DNA of 7,462 bases from an uncultured Bacteroidales bacterium (GTDB lineage Bacteria > Bacteroidota > Bacteroidia > Bacteroidales > Muribaculaceae): positions 1-7,462 of the forward strand of contig CAMWQZ010000045.1 in the NCBI GenBank assembly GCA_947176515.1, given 5' to 3'. The first letter of the stretch is position 1, and each line of letters starts with the position of its first letter. The notes below the pieces were generated by a model that saw only the letters and a program-made list of their open reading frames with translations, searched no databases and was not told the origin of the DNA. This document shows positions 1-6,600 of this stretch, piece after piece. A program made the position numbers and the translations under genes.

Positions 1-9
1 TAATGCCTT

Positions 10-1206
10 TTGTTTCGTTGGCTCGGTGATGTGTATAATTCGGGTATATTCCTGTTGTTCCGTCGCGTCAACTTTTTTAGAGCGTTTTTCTCGTTGGCAG
101 CGTGGGGGCTAATGTCGCTGATACTACCATTGTGTTGGTATGTCGCTGCATATGGTCAGGGCGGACAGGAATTCCTTGACCTCGTAATGGAAGAGAATTT
201 CGGACGTATGACAAGCACGATGAGCTATAACTCGTGTGTCAACCCGTGGACTTATAATATCGTGACGCTTGTGGCTGGTTTTGTGCCGTGGACATTGGCC
301 ATGGTGATGATGTTGTTGGCTCCTGGCTATCCCAGAAGCAAGGCGTGCGATTCGTGGAAGGCGCTGTTCAAAAAGTGTCCGACATTGCCGTCGGTTAATG
401 TTTTGGCGACAGTGGCAGCATTGACAATATTAGTTTTTTACTGCATACCCCAGAGCAAGCGTAGTGTTTACCTGATGCCAATGTATCCGTTTGTGGCGTT
501 CTATGTTGCGGAGTGGTTGATGTATGTGTCGCGTTGGCGAATCGGAATAGTTAAGGTCTTCGGCGATATAATGGCGGTGATTGGATTTGTCATGCCGCTT
601 TGTGTTATCGCTGTTAAATTTGACCTCGTGCCTGAGGTGTGGTTTGACCACGGAAAACATGCGGCAGAGAATGTAGCGATGCTTAACGCAATTGGTGACA
701 TTACTGGCTTTTGGTCAAGTCTAATGATATTGGTGTCGCTGGTGATGGCTGAGGTGTGGTGGCTTAAATTGAGAAAGGCTGCGACGCCGTCGACAATAGT
801 GCCGTTTGTTTCGGCTGTGATTATGGGTATCTATATATCAATGTCGGCTGTTTATCAGCCGGCCGTGCTCAATGTTAAATCAGAAAAAGATTTGGCGGCA
901 GAGATTGACAAAGCAGCTCCACAATCAGAGGGCGAGCTATATGAGTTTATATCAGACGTTGAGTTTGCAGCAGGTGACGCGGTGCACTACTTCGAAGTCA
1001 ACTTTTATATCGGAGACCGTATTTCGAGCTTTTACAAACGTAAACCCGATAGTGGATTCCTGCTGATGGGTGATCAGGATGCTGAAAAGTATATGCCGCA
1101 GTTTGAGGCCGAGGGTTATGTGTTCGAAGAGCGTTATGTCAGTCCCCGACCAATCATAGGCCATCCGGCGAAGGTCTATAAATTTGAGAAAGTGAAGAAG
1201 GAATGA
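10..1206 (+). CDS. ArnT/PMT-like membrane glycosyltransferase, C-terminal part (5' part missing or disrupted)
   Basis: Family members are polytopic inner-membrane enzymes that transfer a sugar from a polyprenyl-phosphate donor to lipid A, protein or another envelope acceptor. The visible 398 residues hold about seven hydrophobic segments (near 25-46, 84-103, 131-146, 152-173, 185-203, 231-251 and 262-282) and a soluble tail from about 283. Family-like landmarks are ENFGRM at 62-67 and SKRSVYLMPMYP at 149-160, which resembles the KR..YLLP.YP stretch of ArnT relatives. The N-terminal part of the family, about 200 residues with the first helices and the acidic catalytic loop, is absent. The frame has a TAA at bases 1-3, and the only possible start nearby is TTG at 10, which I do not believe is a natural start. 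This is therefore a fragment: a frameshift, a sequence error near the edge, or a decayed gene. The acceptor cannot be inferred. The gene converges on prs. Confidence 0.72.
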   Translation: MFRWLGDVYNSGIFLLFRRVNFFRAFFSLAAWGLMSLILPLCWYVAAYGQGGQEFLDLVMEENFGRMTSTMSYNSCVNPWTYNIVTLVAGFVPWTLAMVMMLLAPGYPRSKACDSWKALFKKCPTLPSVNVLATVAALTILVFYCIPQSKRSVYLMPMYPFVAFYVAEWLMYVSRWRIGIVKVFGDIMAVIGFVMPLCVIAVKFDLVPEVWFDHGKHAAENVAMLNAIGDITGFWSSLMILVSLVMAEVWWLKLRKAATPSTIVPFVSAVIMGIYISMSAVYQPAVLNVKSEKDLAAEIDKAAPQSEGELYEFISDVEFAAGDAVHYFEVNFYIGDRISSFYKRKPDSGFLLMGDQDAEKYMPQFEAEGYVFEERYVSPRPIIGHPAKVYKFEKVKKE

Positions 1207-1242
1207 AGAATGAATAATGAAGAGTGAAAAGTGAAGAATGAA
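1201..1242 (+). repeat. Purine-rich dispersed repeat, copy 1
   Basis: This G/A-rich stretch is built from variants of GAATGAAGA and GAGTGAAAA. Bases 1201-1230 match 4971-5000 at 27 of 30 positions, with GAATGAAGAATG and AAGAGTGAAAA at identical spacing. It begins inside the last codon and stop of the glycosyltransferase. Its function is unknown. Confidence 0.7.
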
Positions 1243-1258
1243 CTTTTTGAGTGACTTA

Positions 1259-1294
1259 TCGGACAAGTCTGACGAGTCTGACGAGTCAGACATC
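1259..1294 (+). repeat. Period-9 tandem repeat, four units
   Basis: Four 9-base units read TCGGACAAG, TCTGACGAG, TCTGACGAG and TCAGACATC; the middle two are identical. The array also contains inverted GTCTGAC and GTCAGAC arms, so it could form a weak hairpin just before the terminator. No open frame here looks real, so a coding repeat is unlikely. Confidence 0.6.
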
Positions 1295-1300
1295 ATAGAA

Positions 1301-1333
1301 AACAAAAAGGCCGCTAATCGCGGCCTTTTTGTT
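1301..1333. terminator. Bidirectional intrinsic terminator between convergent genes
   Basis: A perfect 14-bp stem (1301-1314 paired with 1320-1333) encloses a 5-base loop, TAATC. The G+C core is GGCCGC/GCGGCC. It is flanked by an A-run on the left and a T-run on the right, giving a T-tract on either strand. It serves the glycosyltransferase on the + strand and prs, whose stop is at 1355, on the - strand. Confidence 0.9.
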
Positions 1334-1354
1334 ATTATATGGTATGGAGCTTTT

Positions 1355-2299
1355 TTACTTTATGAGGTATTGTGACGAGATTGACTGGTTGTCGTGGACG
1401 CGGCGGATGGTGTCGGCAAAGAGTTTTGCAACTGAAATGATTGTGCACTTGTCGCAGTGTTTGCGATATGGGATTGAGTTTGTGAAAATCATTTCGGTGA
1501 GTGGGCTTTCCTGAACGCGTTCGGTGGCCGGGTCACTCATGATAGCATGAGAGCAAAGAGCACGGACTGATTTAGCGCCGTTTTCCATCATCAGGGCAGC
1601 AGCCTTGACGATTGTGCCACCAGTGTCACACATATCATCAACAAGGATAACATTCTTATCTTTCACGTCGCCGATAACGGTCATCTTGGCAACGACGTTA
1701 GCCTTGGCGCGCTGCTTGTGGCAGAGCACGAGGGGCAAGTCAAGATACTTGGCGTAGCTGTTGGCGCGTTTCGCACCGCCTACGTCGGGAGTGGCGATAA
1801 CCATATTGTCGAGACCGAGCGACTGGATGTAGGGGATGAACACTGACGAAGCGTAGAGGTGGTCAACGGGGACGTTGAAGAAGCCCTGAATCTGGTCAGC
1901 GTGGAGGTCCATGGTGATTACGCGGTTGACACCGGCAGTCATCAGAAGGTCGGCAACGAGCTTGGCTGCGATTGATACACGGGGTTTGTCCTTGCGGTCC
2001 TGACGAGCCCAGCCGAAGTAAGGCATAACGGCGATAATCGACTTGGCAGAAGCACGCTTAGCCGCATCAATCATGAGCAGAAGCTCCATGAGGTTGTCGC
2101 TGTTGGGGAAAGTTGACTGGACGAGGTAAACTTCACATCCGCGAATTGATTCTTCGAACGATACTTCGAACTCGCCGTCGGCGAAGTGCTGGATGTTCAT
2201 TTTGCCAAGTTCGACACCAAGGTCTTTGCAAATCTCCTCGGCCATATACTGAGAGTTAGTGCCGGCGAAGATTTTGAATGGGGGTAGGGAGTTATCCAT
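1355..2299 (-). CDS. prs: Ribose-phosphate pyrophosphokinase (PRPP synthase)
   Basis: This cytoplasmic enzyme transfers pyrophosphate from ATP to ribose 5-phosphate to make PRPP, used for purine, pyrimidine, NAD, histidine and tryptophan synthesis. The 314-residue length is normal for class I enzymes. Visible landmarks are FADGE at 39-43, QSTFPNSDNLMELL at 61-74, the ATP-contact region YFGWARQDRK at 94-103, the metal/catalytic segment DLHADQIQGFF at 131-141 with His133, the catalytic flexible-loop region HKQRAKANV at 194-202, and the PRPP loop VDDMCDTGGT at 220-229. I chose the ATG at 2299; an in-frame TTG at 2311 would add only four residues, and homologues start at the ATG-proximal position. 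The gene follows the GH13 gene on the same strand after a 113-base gap, but carries its own promoter box and ends in a strong terminator. Nothing looks broken. Confidence 0.97.
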   Translation of the reverse strand: MDNSLPPFKIFAGTNSQYMAEEICKDLGVELGKMNIQHFADGEFEVSFEESIRGCEVYLVQSTFPNSDNLMELLLMIDAAKRASAKSIIAVMPYFGWARQDRKDKPRVSIAAKLVADLLMTAGVNRVITMDLHADQIQGFFNVPVDHLYASSVFIPYIQSLGLDNMVIATPDVGGAKRANSYAKYLDLPLVLCHKQRAKANVVAKMTVIGDVKDKNVILVDDMCDTGGTIVKAAALMMENGAKSVRALCSHAIMSDPATERVQESPLTEMIFTNSIPYRKHCDKCTIISVAKLFADTIRRVHDNQSISSQYLIK

Positions 2300-2337
2300 G
2301 ATTTTATTCAAATGATGAAAATTTCTTTTTCCGAGTG

Positions 2338-2345
2338 CAAAGTTA
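2338..2345 (-). promoter_or_regulatory. Bacteroidetes-type -7 promoter element for prs
   Basis: On the - strand this reads TAACTTTG followed by CACTC, an exact match to TAnnTTTG. It lies 38 bases before the prs ATG, giving a short leader of about 30 bases. I see no TTTG at the -33 spacing, so the upstream half is weak or absent. Confidence 0.65.
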
Positions 2346-2412
2346 GCTTTTTTTGTCGGGATGAGGTTGAGTTCTGACTGATTTTTTCACTGAGCGACGA
2401 AAAAAACTTTAG

Positions 2413-4104
2413 TCATGCGATGTCAGAGCGTTTCACTTTCCAGATAGCAGCTCCGTGAGCAGGAACAGACATGGTGAAAGGAACATCGGAGCGCAGCTCT
2501 TTTGCAAGCGCGCGGCCTCCGCGCAGCAGGTCTTTCATCTTTGCGCGTCCCTCGGGGAAACGGAGAGTCTCGAACGCATGAGCAGGGATGTTGACTGCCA
2601 TTTCCTTATCGTCGTTGCCGAAGTTGACGGCGATAATTAGTAAGTCGTCATCGTTGGCACGTAAGAACACATAATTACGATGGGGGTCAACGCCGGGATT
2701 TTCGTAGTTGGCATACATCAGGTCGAAGAAGTGGCCGTTGCTGATAGCCGGCTCGGCATTACATATCTTTAGGATGCGAGCATAGGTGTCGCGCAGACGC
2801 TCAATGTCATCAGGCAGCGAGCCGTTACACTTTCCGCCATTGAGACGCGCACGGACTGTCGGCATGCTCCAGTAGTCAAAAATGGTAGTGCGTCCGTCGT
2901 AGCCGCTGTAGCCTTCGGAGTCGAGGGCTGCTTCGCCGAGTTCCTGTCCGCCGTAGATCATCATCGGTCCGGTATTAATCATAGAGCTAACGACGAGCGA
3001 GGGCACGACGCGATGAGGGTCACCGGCATATTGGGGTGAGGCAAATCGCTGTTCGTCGTGGTTCTCAAGGAAGTTGAGCATGCGGTCGCCGATGCCTTCG
3101 ACTGTCTGCCAGCATGATGTGATGCGAGCCGCCGAAACGTCATTGCACTCGATGGCGCGGAGAGTGTCGTAGAGGTTTACCTTGTCATACAAGTAGTCGA
3201 AACCGGCGTCAATGTAGGGACGGTAAAGGCCGATGTCGTAGATTTCGGCGATAAAAATAATGTCGGGATATGACTGCTTGACGTTGGCGATAGCCCAACG
3301 CCAGAACTCGACGGGAACCATGTGGACCATGTCGCAGCGGAAACCGTCGACACCTTTTGCTGCCCAGTAGCGAAGGATATGGAGCATTTTTAGCCAAGTC
3401 GGAGGAATGGGGTCGAAATGCTTGCTTCCGTTCCATGGGTCGACACCGTAGTTGAGCTTGACGGTGTCATACCAGTCATTGACGCCCGGGAAAGCGTGGA
3501 AGCAGTCGTTGCCTGATGCTTTTGCCGGAAACTCGACGTATGCGTCATCTCCGCTACCCATTTCGACGTGAGGAGCGAACTGCTGGCGTGGTATATAGTA
3601 GAAATTATTTGCAGGGGAAAAAAACATGTCTTTGTTGTCGCCATGACCGAGGTCTTCGATGCCTGCCGGCTTGGCGTCAGAGTGATATTCACGGGCTACG
3701 TGATTAGGGACGAAGTCTATCAGCACTTTCATGCCAGCCTTATGTGTACGGTCAACCAGGGCTTCGAACTCTTTGATGCGGTCGGGGACGTTTTCTGCCA
3801 AATCGGGGTCGATGTCGTAATAGTCGGTTATGGCATAGGGACTGCCGGCATGGCCCTTGACTACATGGCGGTTGTTACGGGGAATGCCATAGGCTGTGTA
3901 GTCAGCGTCGTGGGCGTGCTCGATGACGCCGGTGTACCATACGTGGGTCGTGCCAAGTGACTTGATGTCGCGCAGCACGCGGTCTGTTATTGAGTTGAGT
4001 TTGCCTGAACCGTTTTGGTCTAATGTGCCGTTGTGGACAGGCGTCTGACAGTAGTTAGTGTAGATAACGGTGATCACCTTATAAATAAAAAAAATATGAT
4101 TCAT
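2413..4104 (-). CDS. Alpha-amylase family glycoside hydrolase (GH13)
   Basis: The 563-residue protein has all four GH13 signature regions: region I DFVPNH at 130-135, region II GFRCDMVH at 254-261 with nucleophile Asp258, region III IAEIYD at 285-290 with acid/base Glu287, and region IV FLENHDEQR at 345-353 with Asp350. A beta-rich C-terminal domain follows from about 475. It should act on alpha-glucosidic bonds of starch, glycogen or maltodextrin; hydrolase versus transferase cannot be settled from sequence. I chose the ATG at 4104 over an in-frame GTG at 4131, because that ATG overlaps the upstream patatin stop as ATGA, which suggests translational coupling. The hydrophobic N-terminus (MNHIFFIYKVITVIY) seems to be the first barrel strand rather than a signal peptide, since the fold continues directly; cytoplasmic location is inferred. 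No SusC/SusD partner is in view, so this is not an evident polysaccharide utilisation locus. Confidence 0.93.
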   Translation of the reverse strand: MNHIFFIYKVITVIYTNYCQTPVHNGTLDQNGSGKLNSITDRVLRDIKSLGTTHVWYTGVIEHAHDADYTAYGIPRNNRHVVKGHAGSPYAITDYYDIDPDLAENVPDRIKEFEALVDRTHKAGMKVLIDFVPNHVAREYHSDAKPAGIEDLGHGDNKDMFFSPANNFYYIPRQQFAPHVEMGSGDDAYVEFPAKASGNDCFHAFPGVNDWYDTVKLNYGVDPWNGSKHFDPIPPTWLKMLHILRYWAAKGVDGFRCDMVHMVPVEFWRWAIANVKQSYPDIIFIAEIYDIGLYRPYIDAGFDYLYDKVNLYDTLRAIECNDVSAARITSCWQTVEGIGDRMLNFLENHDEQRFASPQYAGDPHRVVPSLVVSSMINTGPMMIYGGQELGEAALDSEGYSGYDGRTTIFDYWSMPTVRARLNGGKCNGSLPDDIERLRDTYARILKICNAEPAISNGHFFDLMYANYENPGVDPHRNYVFLRANDDDLLIIAVNFGNDDKEMAVNIPAHAFETLRFPEGRAKMKDLLRGGRALAKELRSDVPFTMSVPAHGAAIWKVKRSDIA

Positions 4105-4910
4105 GATTTCTTTGTTTTTGTGGGATTCCACATACCGGCGTCTTTGATTGCGCGGCGAGTGTGGATGTAGCCGCTCGTGACAACGGCTTTGATGTTTGTG
4201 AGGTCAAAGACTTTGTAGCTTGACAGTTCTGGAGTCTGCACCGAAAGGTCGCAGAGAGCCATGTCTTCAGCCTGATTTGATTTTGCCATCAGATTATAAG
4301 TGCGCATCGCAATATCAGTCAATGACATCTTCTTTTTACTCGGTGTGCGCATCGGACTGACGTTTACGCCAATAAGCAGTTCGCATTTGTCGCGGATTAT
4401 CCACGCCGGATGATTGCGGAGCACACCGCCGTCGACGTGATAGACACCGTCAACCTTAACCGGCTTGAATATAATCGGTATTGAGCATGAGGCTGCCATA
4501 CGTTCGCCGATAGGCCCTGAGTGAAACTCTACCGCCTGGCCGTGCTCGATATCTGTGGCTCCGATATATGTGGGTATTCTTAAGTCTTCGAGGTTTTTGA
4601 AGTCGCCATATTTACTTATCGACCGCAAAATGTGTTTCTTGAACTTATCAATACGCATCAGACCGCCATCGCCCACGCTCATGTTTGCAAAGTCAGTGAA
4701 GCCTTTGTTCTCAAATATTTTTGTCATCTCATCAAAGGGCATTCCCGACGCATAGAGTACGGCAATAACCGACCCGGCGCTGACCCCGGCGATAATGTCG
4801 GGTTTTAAGCCGGCTTCTTCGATGGCCATGAGTGCGCCGACGTGAGCAAAGCCTCTGGCTCCCCCGCCGCTCAGCGCCACCCCGAGATGATATTTCTGTT
4901 GGTCTGACAT
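4101..4910 (-). CDS. Patatin-like phospholipase family protein (RssA-type)
   Basis: This is a compact single-domain patatin hydrolase of 269 residues, expected to cleave acyl esters of (phospho)lipids with a Ser-Asp dyad. The oxyanion-hole motif GGGARG is at 15-20, the nucleophile elbow GVSAG at 42-46 gives Ser44, and DGG at 160-162 gives catalytic Asp160. ASCSIPIIFKPV at 140-151 is the usual block ahead of the Asp motif. There is no signal peptide or membrane segment, so the protein is probably cytoplasmic, like RssA/YchK-type proteins rather than secreted toxins or outer-membrane patatins. The ATG at 4910 lies 24 bases after a promoter box. The stop TGA at 4103-4101 overlaps the ATG of the GH13 gene, making the two a coupled pair. 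The substrate is unknown. Confidence 0.93.
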   Translation of the reverse strand: MSDQQKYHLGVALSGGGARGFAHVGALMAIEEAGLKPDIIAGVSAGSVIAVLYASGMPFDEMTKIFENKGFTDFANMSVGDGGLMRIDKFKKHILRSISKYGDFKNLEDLRIPTYIGATDIEHGQAVEFHSGPIGERMAASCSIPIIFKPVKVDGVYHVDGGVLRNHPAWIIRDKCELLIGVNVSPMRTPSKKKMSLTDIAMRTYNLMAKSNQAEDMALCDLSVQTPELSSYKVFDLTNIKAVVTSGYIHTRRAIKDAGMWNPTKTKKS

Positions 4911-4933
4911 AGTTACCTAATATTTTTATAGTG

Positions 4934-4941
4934 CAAAAATA
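4934..4941 (-). promoter_or_regulatory. Bacteroidetes-type -7 promoter element for the patatin-GH13 operon
   Basis: On the - strand it reads TATTTTTG followed by CACTA, an exact TAnnTTTG match sharing the TTTGCACT core with the prs promoter. It lies 24 bases before the patatin ATG. No clear -33 TTTG is visible. Confidence 0.6.
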
Positions 4942-4949
4942 AGCATTAA

Positions 4950-5003
4950 AAGTGAGAAATGAAGAGTTAAGAATGAAGAATGGAGAATTAAGAGTGAAAA
5001 ATT
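4950..5003 (+). repeat. Purine-rich dispersed repeat, copy 2
   Basis: This G/A-rich stretch contains GAATGAAGAATG at 4971-4982 and AAGAGTGAAAA at 4990-5000, matching copy 1 near 1201-1230 at 27 of 30 positions in the same orientation. It sits directly upstream of the patatin promoter box and before the 33-bp array. There is no coding potential. Confidence 0.7.
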
Positions 5004-5022
5004 GTGTAGATAATGGCCTAAA

Positions 5023-5130
5023 ATTTGGTGGAAACCGAGCAAAATGAGGTTTAAGATTTAGTGGAAACCGAGCAAAATGAGGTTTAAGATTTGGTGGAAA
5101 CCTTGCAAAATGAGGTTTTAAATTTGGTGG
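5023..5130 (+). repeat. 33-bp direct tandem repeat array (3 full copies plus a 9-base fourth)
   Basis: Copies run 5023-5055, 5056-5088 and 5089-5121, followed by ATTTGGTGG at 5122-5130. Copies 1 and 2 differ at one base; copies 1 and 3 differ at four. The conserved core is GTGGAAACC, then two variable bases, then GCAAAATGAGGTTT. Each copy contains short inverted arms, AAACC and GGTTT, separated by 11 bases. There are no spacers, so it is not CRISPR. The period is about three helical turns, which would place equivalent sites on nearly the same DNA face. The array lies 49 bases before the ATPase ATG. An operator or iteron-like protein-binding array is inferred. Confidence 0.93.
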
Positions 5131-5154
5131 GTATATAATAAATTGCTAATTTTG
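5123..5154 (+). promoter_or_regulatory. Promoter of the ATPase gene, -33 box inside the repeat array
   Basis: TAATTTTG at 5147-5154 matches the TAnnTTTG -7 box exactly. TTTG at 5123-5126 lies 20 bases upstream, the spacing expected for the Bacteroidetes -33 box. That TTTG belongs to the fourth, partial 33-bp repeat, so anything bound to the repeat would meet the promoter. The predicted leader is about 20 bases. Confidence 0.72.
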
Positions 5155-5179
5155 CGGATGTTAACGCGAAAACATAGAA

Positions 5180-6526
5180 ATGATGACAGAAAGGGTTTTT
5201 AAAAGAAAAATATATGAGGTGATGAAAGAGTGGAAAGACCAACGAAAAGGGTCTACGGCTCTTCTTATAAAAGGGGCTCGTCGAGTTGGAAAATCAACTA
5301 TTGCGCGAGAATTCGGGAAAAATGAATATAAATCTTTCATTGCGATAGATTTTGCAAAGGCATCCCAGGCTGTAAAGTCGATATTTGATGACCTTGATAA
5401 TCTGGATTATACTTTTCTACAGCTTCAAGCGTTATATCATGTTGAGTTACATGAACGGGAATCACTTATAATTTTTGACGAGGTGCAACTTTGTCCTAAG
5501 GCCCGTCAGGCAATAAAATATCTTGTAGAGGACGGACGATATGATTATATTGAGACAGGTTCGCTATTGTCAATAAGAAAAAATATAGAGGGAATCCTTA
5601 TACCAAGTGAGGAGACCCGAATAACCATGTACCCCATGGATTATGAGGAGTTTCTCTGGGCAACCGGCGATAATCAGACAATGCCTTTGATTAGGGCTGC
5701 ATTTGAGCGCCGCAAGCCATTGGGAGACGCGATGCATAGAGAATTAATGAGGAGATTTCGATTGTATATGCTTGTTGGCGGTATGCCTCAGAGTGTCAAT
5801 GCCTACCTTGAGACAAATAATTTAGCACAGACTGATGCGGTAAAAAGGGAAATTATAGAGTTATATATAGATGATTTAAGAAAGGTTGATTTAAGCGGAA
5901 AGGCATCACTTTTGTTTGAAGCTATACCGGGACAGTTGGCTAAAAGTAAAACCAAATATGAGCCGTGGAGTATATTAAACTACGCCAATAAAGAATATGT
6001 CGCAGATATGTTCAAGGATCTTGAGGATTCCCTTGTGGTGAATTTTTCATATCGTTGCACAGACCCAAATGTAGGGCTGGGGTTACATCGTGATATTGAT
6101 AGTTTTAAAATATTCCTATCAGATACGGGTTTGTTTATTTCATTGGCATTTTGGGATAAACAGATTACAGAAAATGTGTTGTATGAGAAGCTTTTGTCGG
6201 ATAAATTAAGCGCTGATTTAGGATATGTTTTTGAAAATGTAGTATCACAGATGTTAAAGGCGGCAGGACATAGTTTATTTTATTTTACTTTTCCTGCTGA
6301 TAAAGAAAGGAAAAAATATTATGAAATTGATTTCCTGACGGTAAAGGGGACGAAGATTAATCCTCTTGAAGTCAAGTCATCAAGCTATATGACGCATAAA
6401 TCATTAGATGTATTTCGCGAACTATATTCCTCTATTGTTGGTTGTCCAACCGTGATATATACTAAAGATTTAAGATGGGAGAATGGAGTGCTTTATCTTC
6501 CTGTATATATGACAGGTTTATTATAA
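5180..6526 (+). CDS. AAA_14 ATPase with C-terminal DUF4143 domain
   Basis: This is a 448-residue STAND/AAA-like ATPase of a family common as isolated, laterally spread genes in Bacteroidales and other anaerobes; its biological role is not established. Walker A is GARRVGKS at 32-39, Walker B is LIIFDE at 96-101, and ETGSLLS at 125-131 is the family's conserved strand after Walker B. MYPMDYEEFLW at 150-160 and GGMPQSV at 200-206 are also typical. The C-terminal DUF4143 part holds FENVV at 351-355, YEIDFL at 381-386 and LEVKSSS at 396-402, a PD-(D/E)XK-like pattern with Glu352, Asp384, Glu397 and Lys399. The start is ATG at 5180 or the adjacent ATG at 5183. Base composition differs from its neighbours: 19/60 G+C at 6181-6240 and 18/60 at 6301-6360, against 33/60 at 6661-6720. 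No partner gene is adjacent. The function, whether nuclease, regulator or defence, is unknown. Confidence 0.9.
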   Translation: MMTERVFKRKIYEVMKEWKDQRKGSTALLIKGARRVGKSTIAREFGKNEYKSFIAIDFAKASQAVKSIFDDLDNLDYTFLQLQALYHVELHERESLIIFDEVQLCPKARQAIKYLVEDGRYDYIETGSLLSIRKNIEGILIPSEETRITMYPMDYEEFLWATGDNQTMPLIRAAFERRKPLGDAMHRELMRRFRLYMLVGGMPQSVNAYLETNNLAQTDAVKREIIELYIDDLRKVDLSGKASLLFEAIPGQLAKSKTKYEPWSILNYANKEYVADMFKDLEDSLVVNFSYRCTDPNVGLGLHRDIDSFKIFLSDTGLFISLAFWDKQITENVLYEKLLSDKLSADLGYVFENVVSQMLKAAGHSLFYFTFPADKERKKYYEIDFLTVKGTKINPLEVKSSSYMTHKSLDVFRELYSSIVGCPTVIYTKDLRWENGVLYLPVYMTGLL

Positions 6527-6562
6527 TCATATTATTTGGAGGAGTGGTTGGTGAATTTTTTG

Positions 6563-6570
6563 TAATTTTG
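6563..6570 (+). promoter_or_regulatory. Bacteroidetes-type -7 promoter element for aspartokinase
   Basis: TAATTTTG is an exact TAnnTTTG match 30 bases before the aspartokinase ATG. The nearest upstream TTTG, at 6535-6538, is 24 bases away, longer than usual. With no terminator visible after the ATPase, read-through from that gene is also possible. Confidence 0.6.
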
Positions 6571-6600
6571 TAGCTCCAAATTTATTATTATTTGCGCAGA

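Noticed and set aside
952..1305. 117-codon open frame on the - strand over the glycosyltransferase 3' end
   Set aside because: It runs through the period-9 and purine-rich repeats and antisense to the membrane protein; its low-complexity N-terminus is just translated repeat.
2346..2412. Terminator after the GH13 gene
   Set aside because: A T-run follows the stop on the - strand, but I could not find a supporting hairpin. Partial read-through into prs is therefore possible.
3568..3960. 130-codon open frame on the + strand inside the GH13 gene
   Set aside because: It is antisense to the conserved GH13 catalytic region and has no recognisable domain. The other long frames opposite or out of phase with the genes are rejected for the same reason.
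4060..4104. Signal peptide on the GH13 enzyme
   Set aside because: The hydrophobic N-terminus has no convincing cleavage or lipobox site, and it aligns, from memory of Bacteroidales relatives, with the first barrel strand.
4105..4131. GTG start for the GH13 gene
   Set aside because: It would extend the overlap with the patatin gene to 31 bases and add a polar stub; the ATG in the ATGA overlap is a better start.
5023..5130. CRISPR array
   Set aside because: The 33-base units are contiguous with no unique spacers, and no cas gene is present.
6534..6542. ATTTGGAGG after the ATPase gene as a right-hand copy of the repeat, marking an insertion border
   Set aside because: It matches only nine bases with one mismatch in AT-rich DNA and lacks the rest of the unit; chance is a fair explanation.
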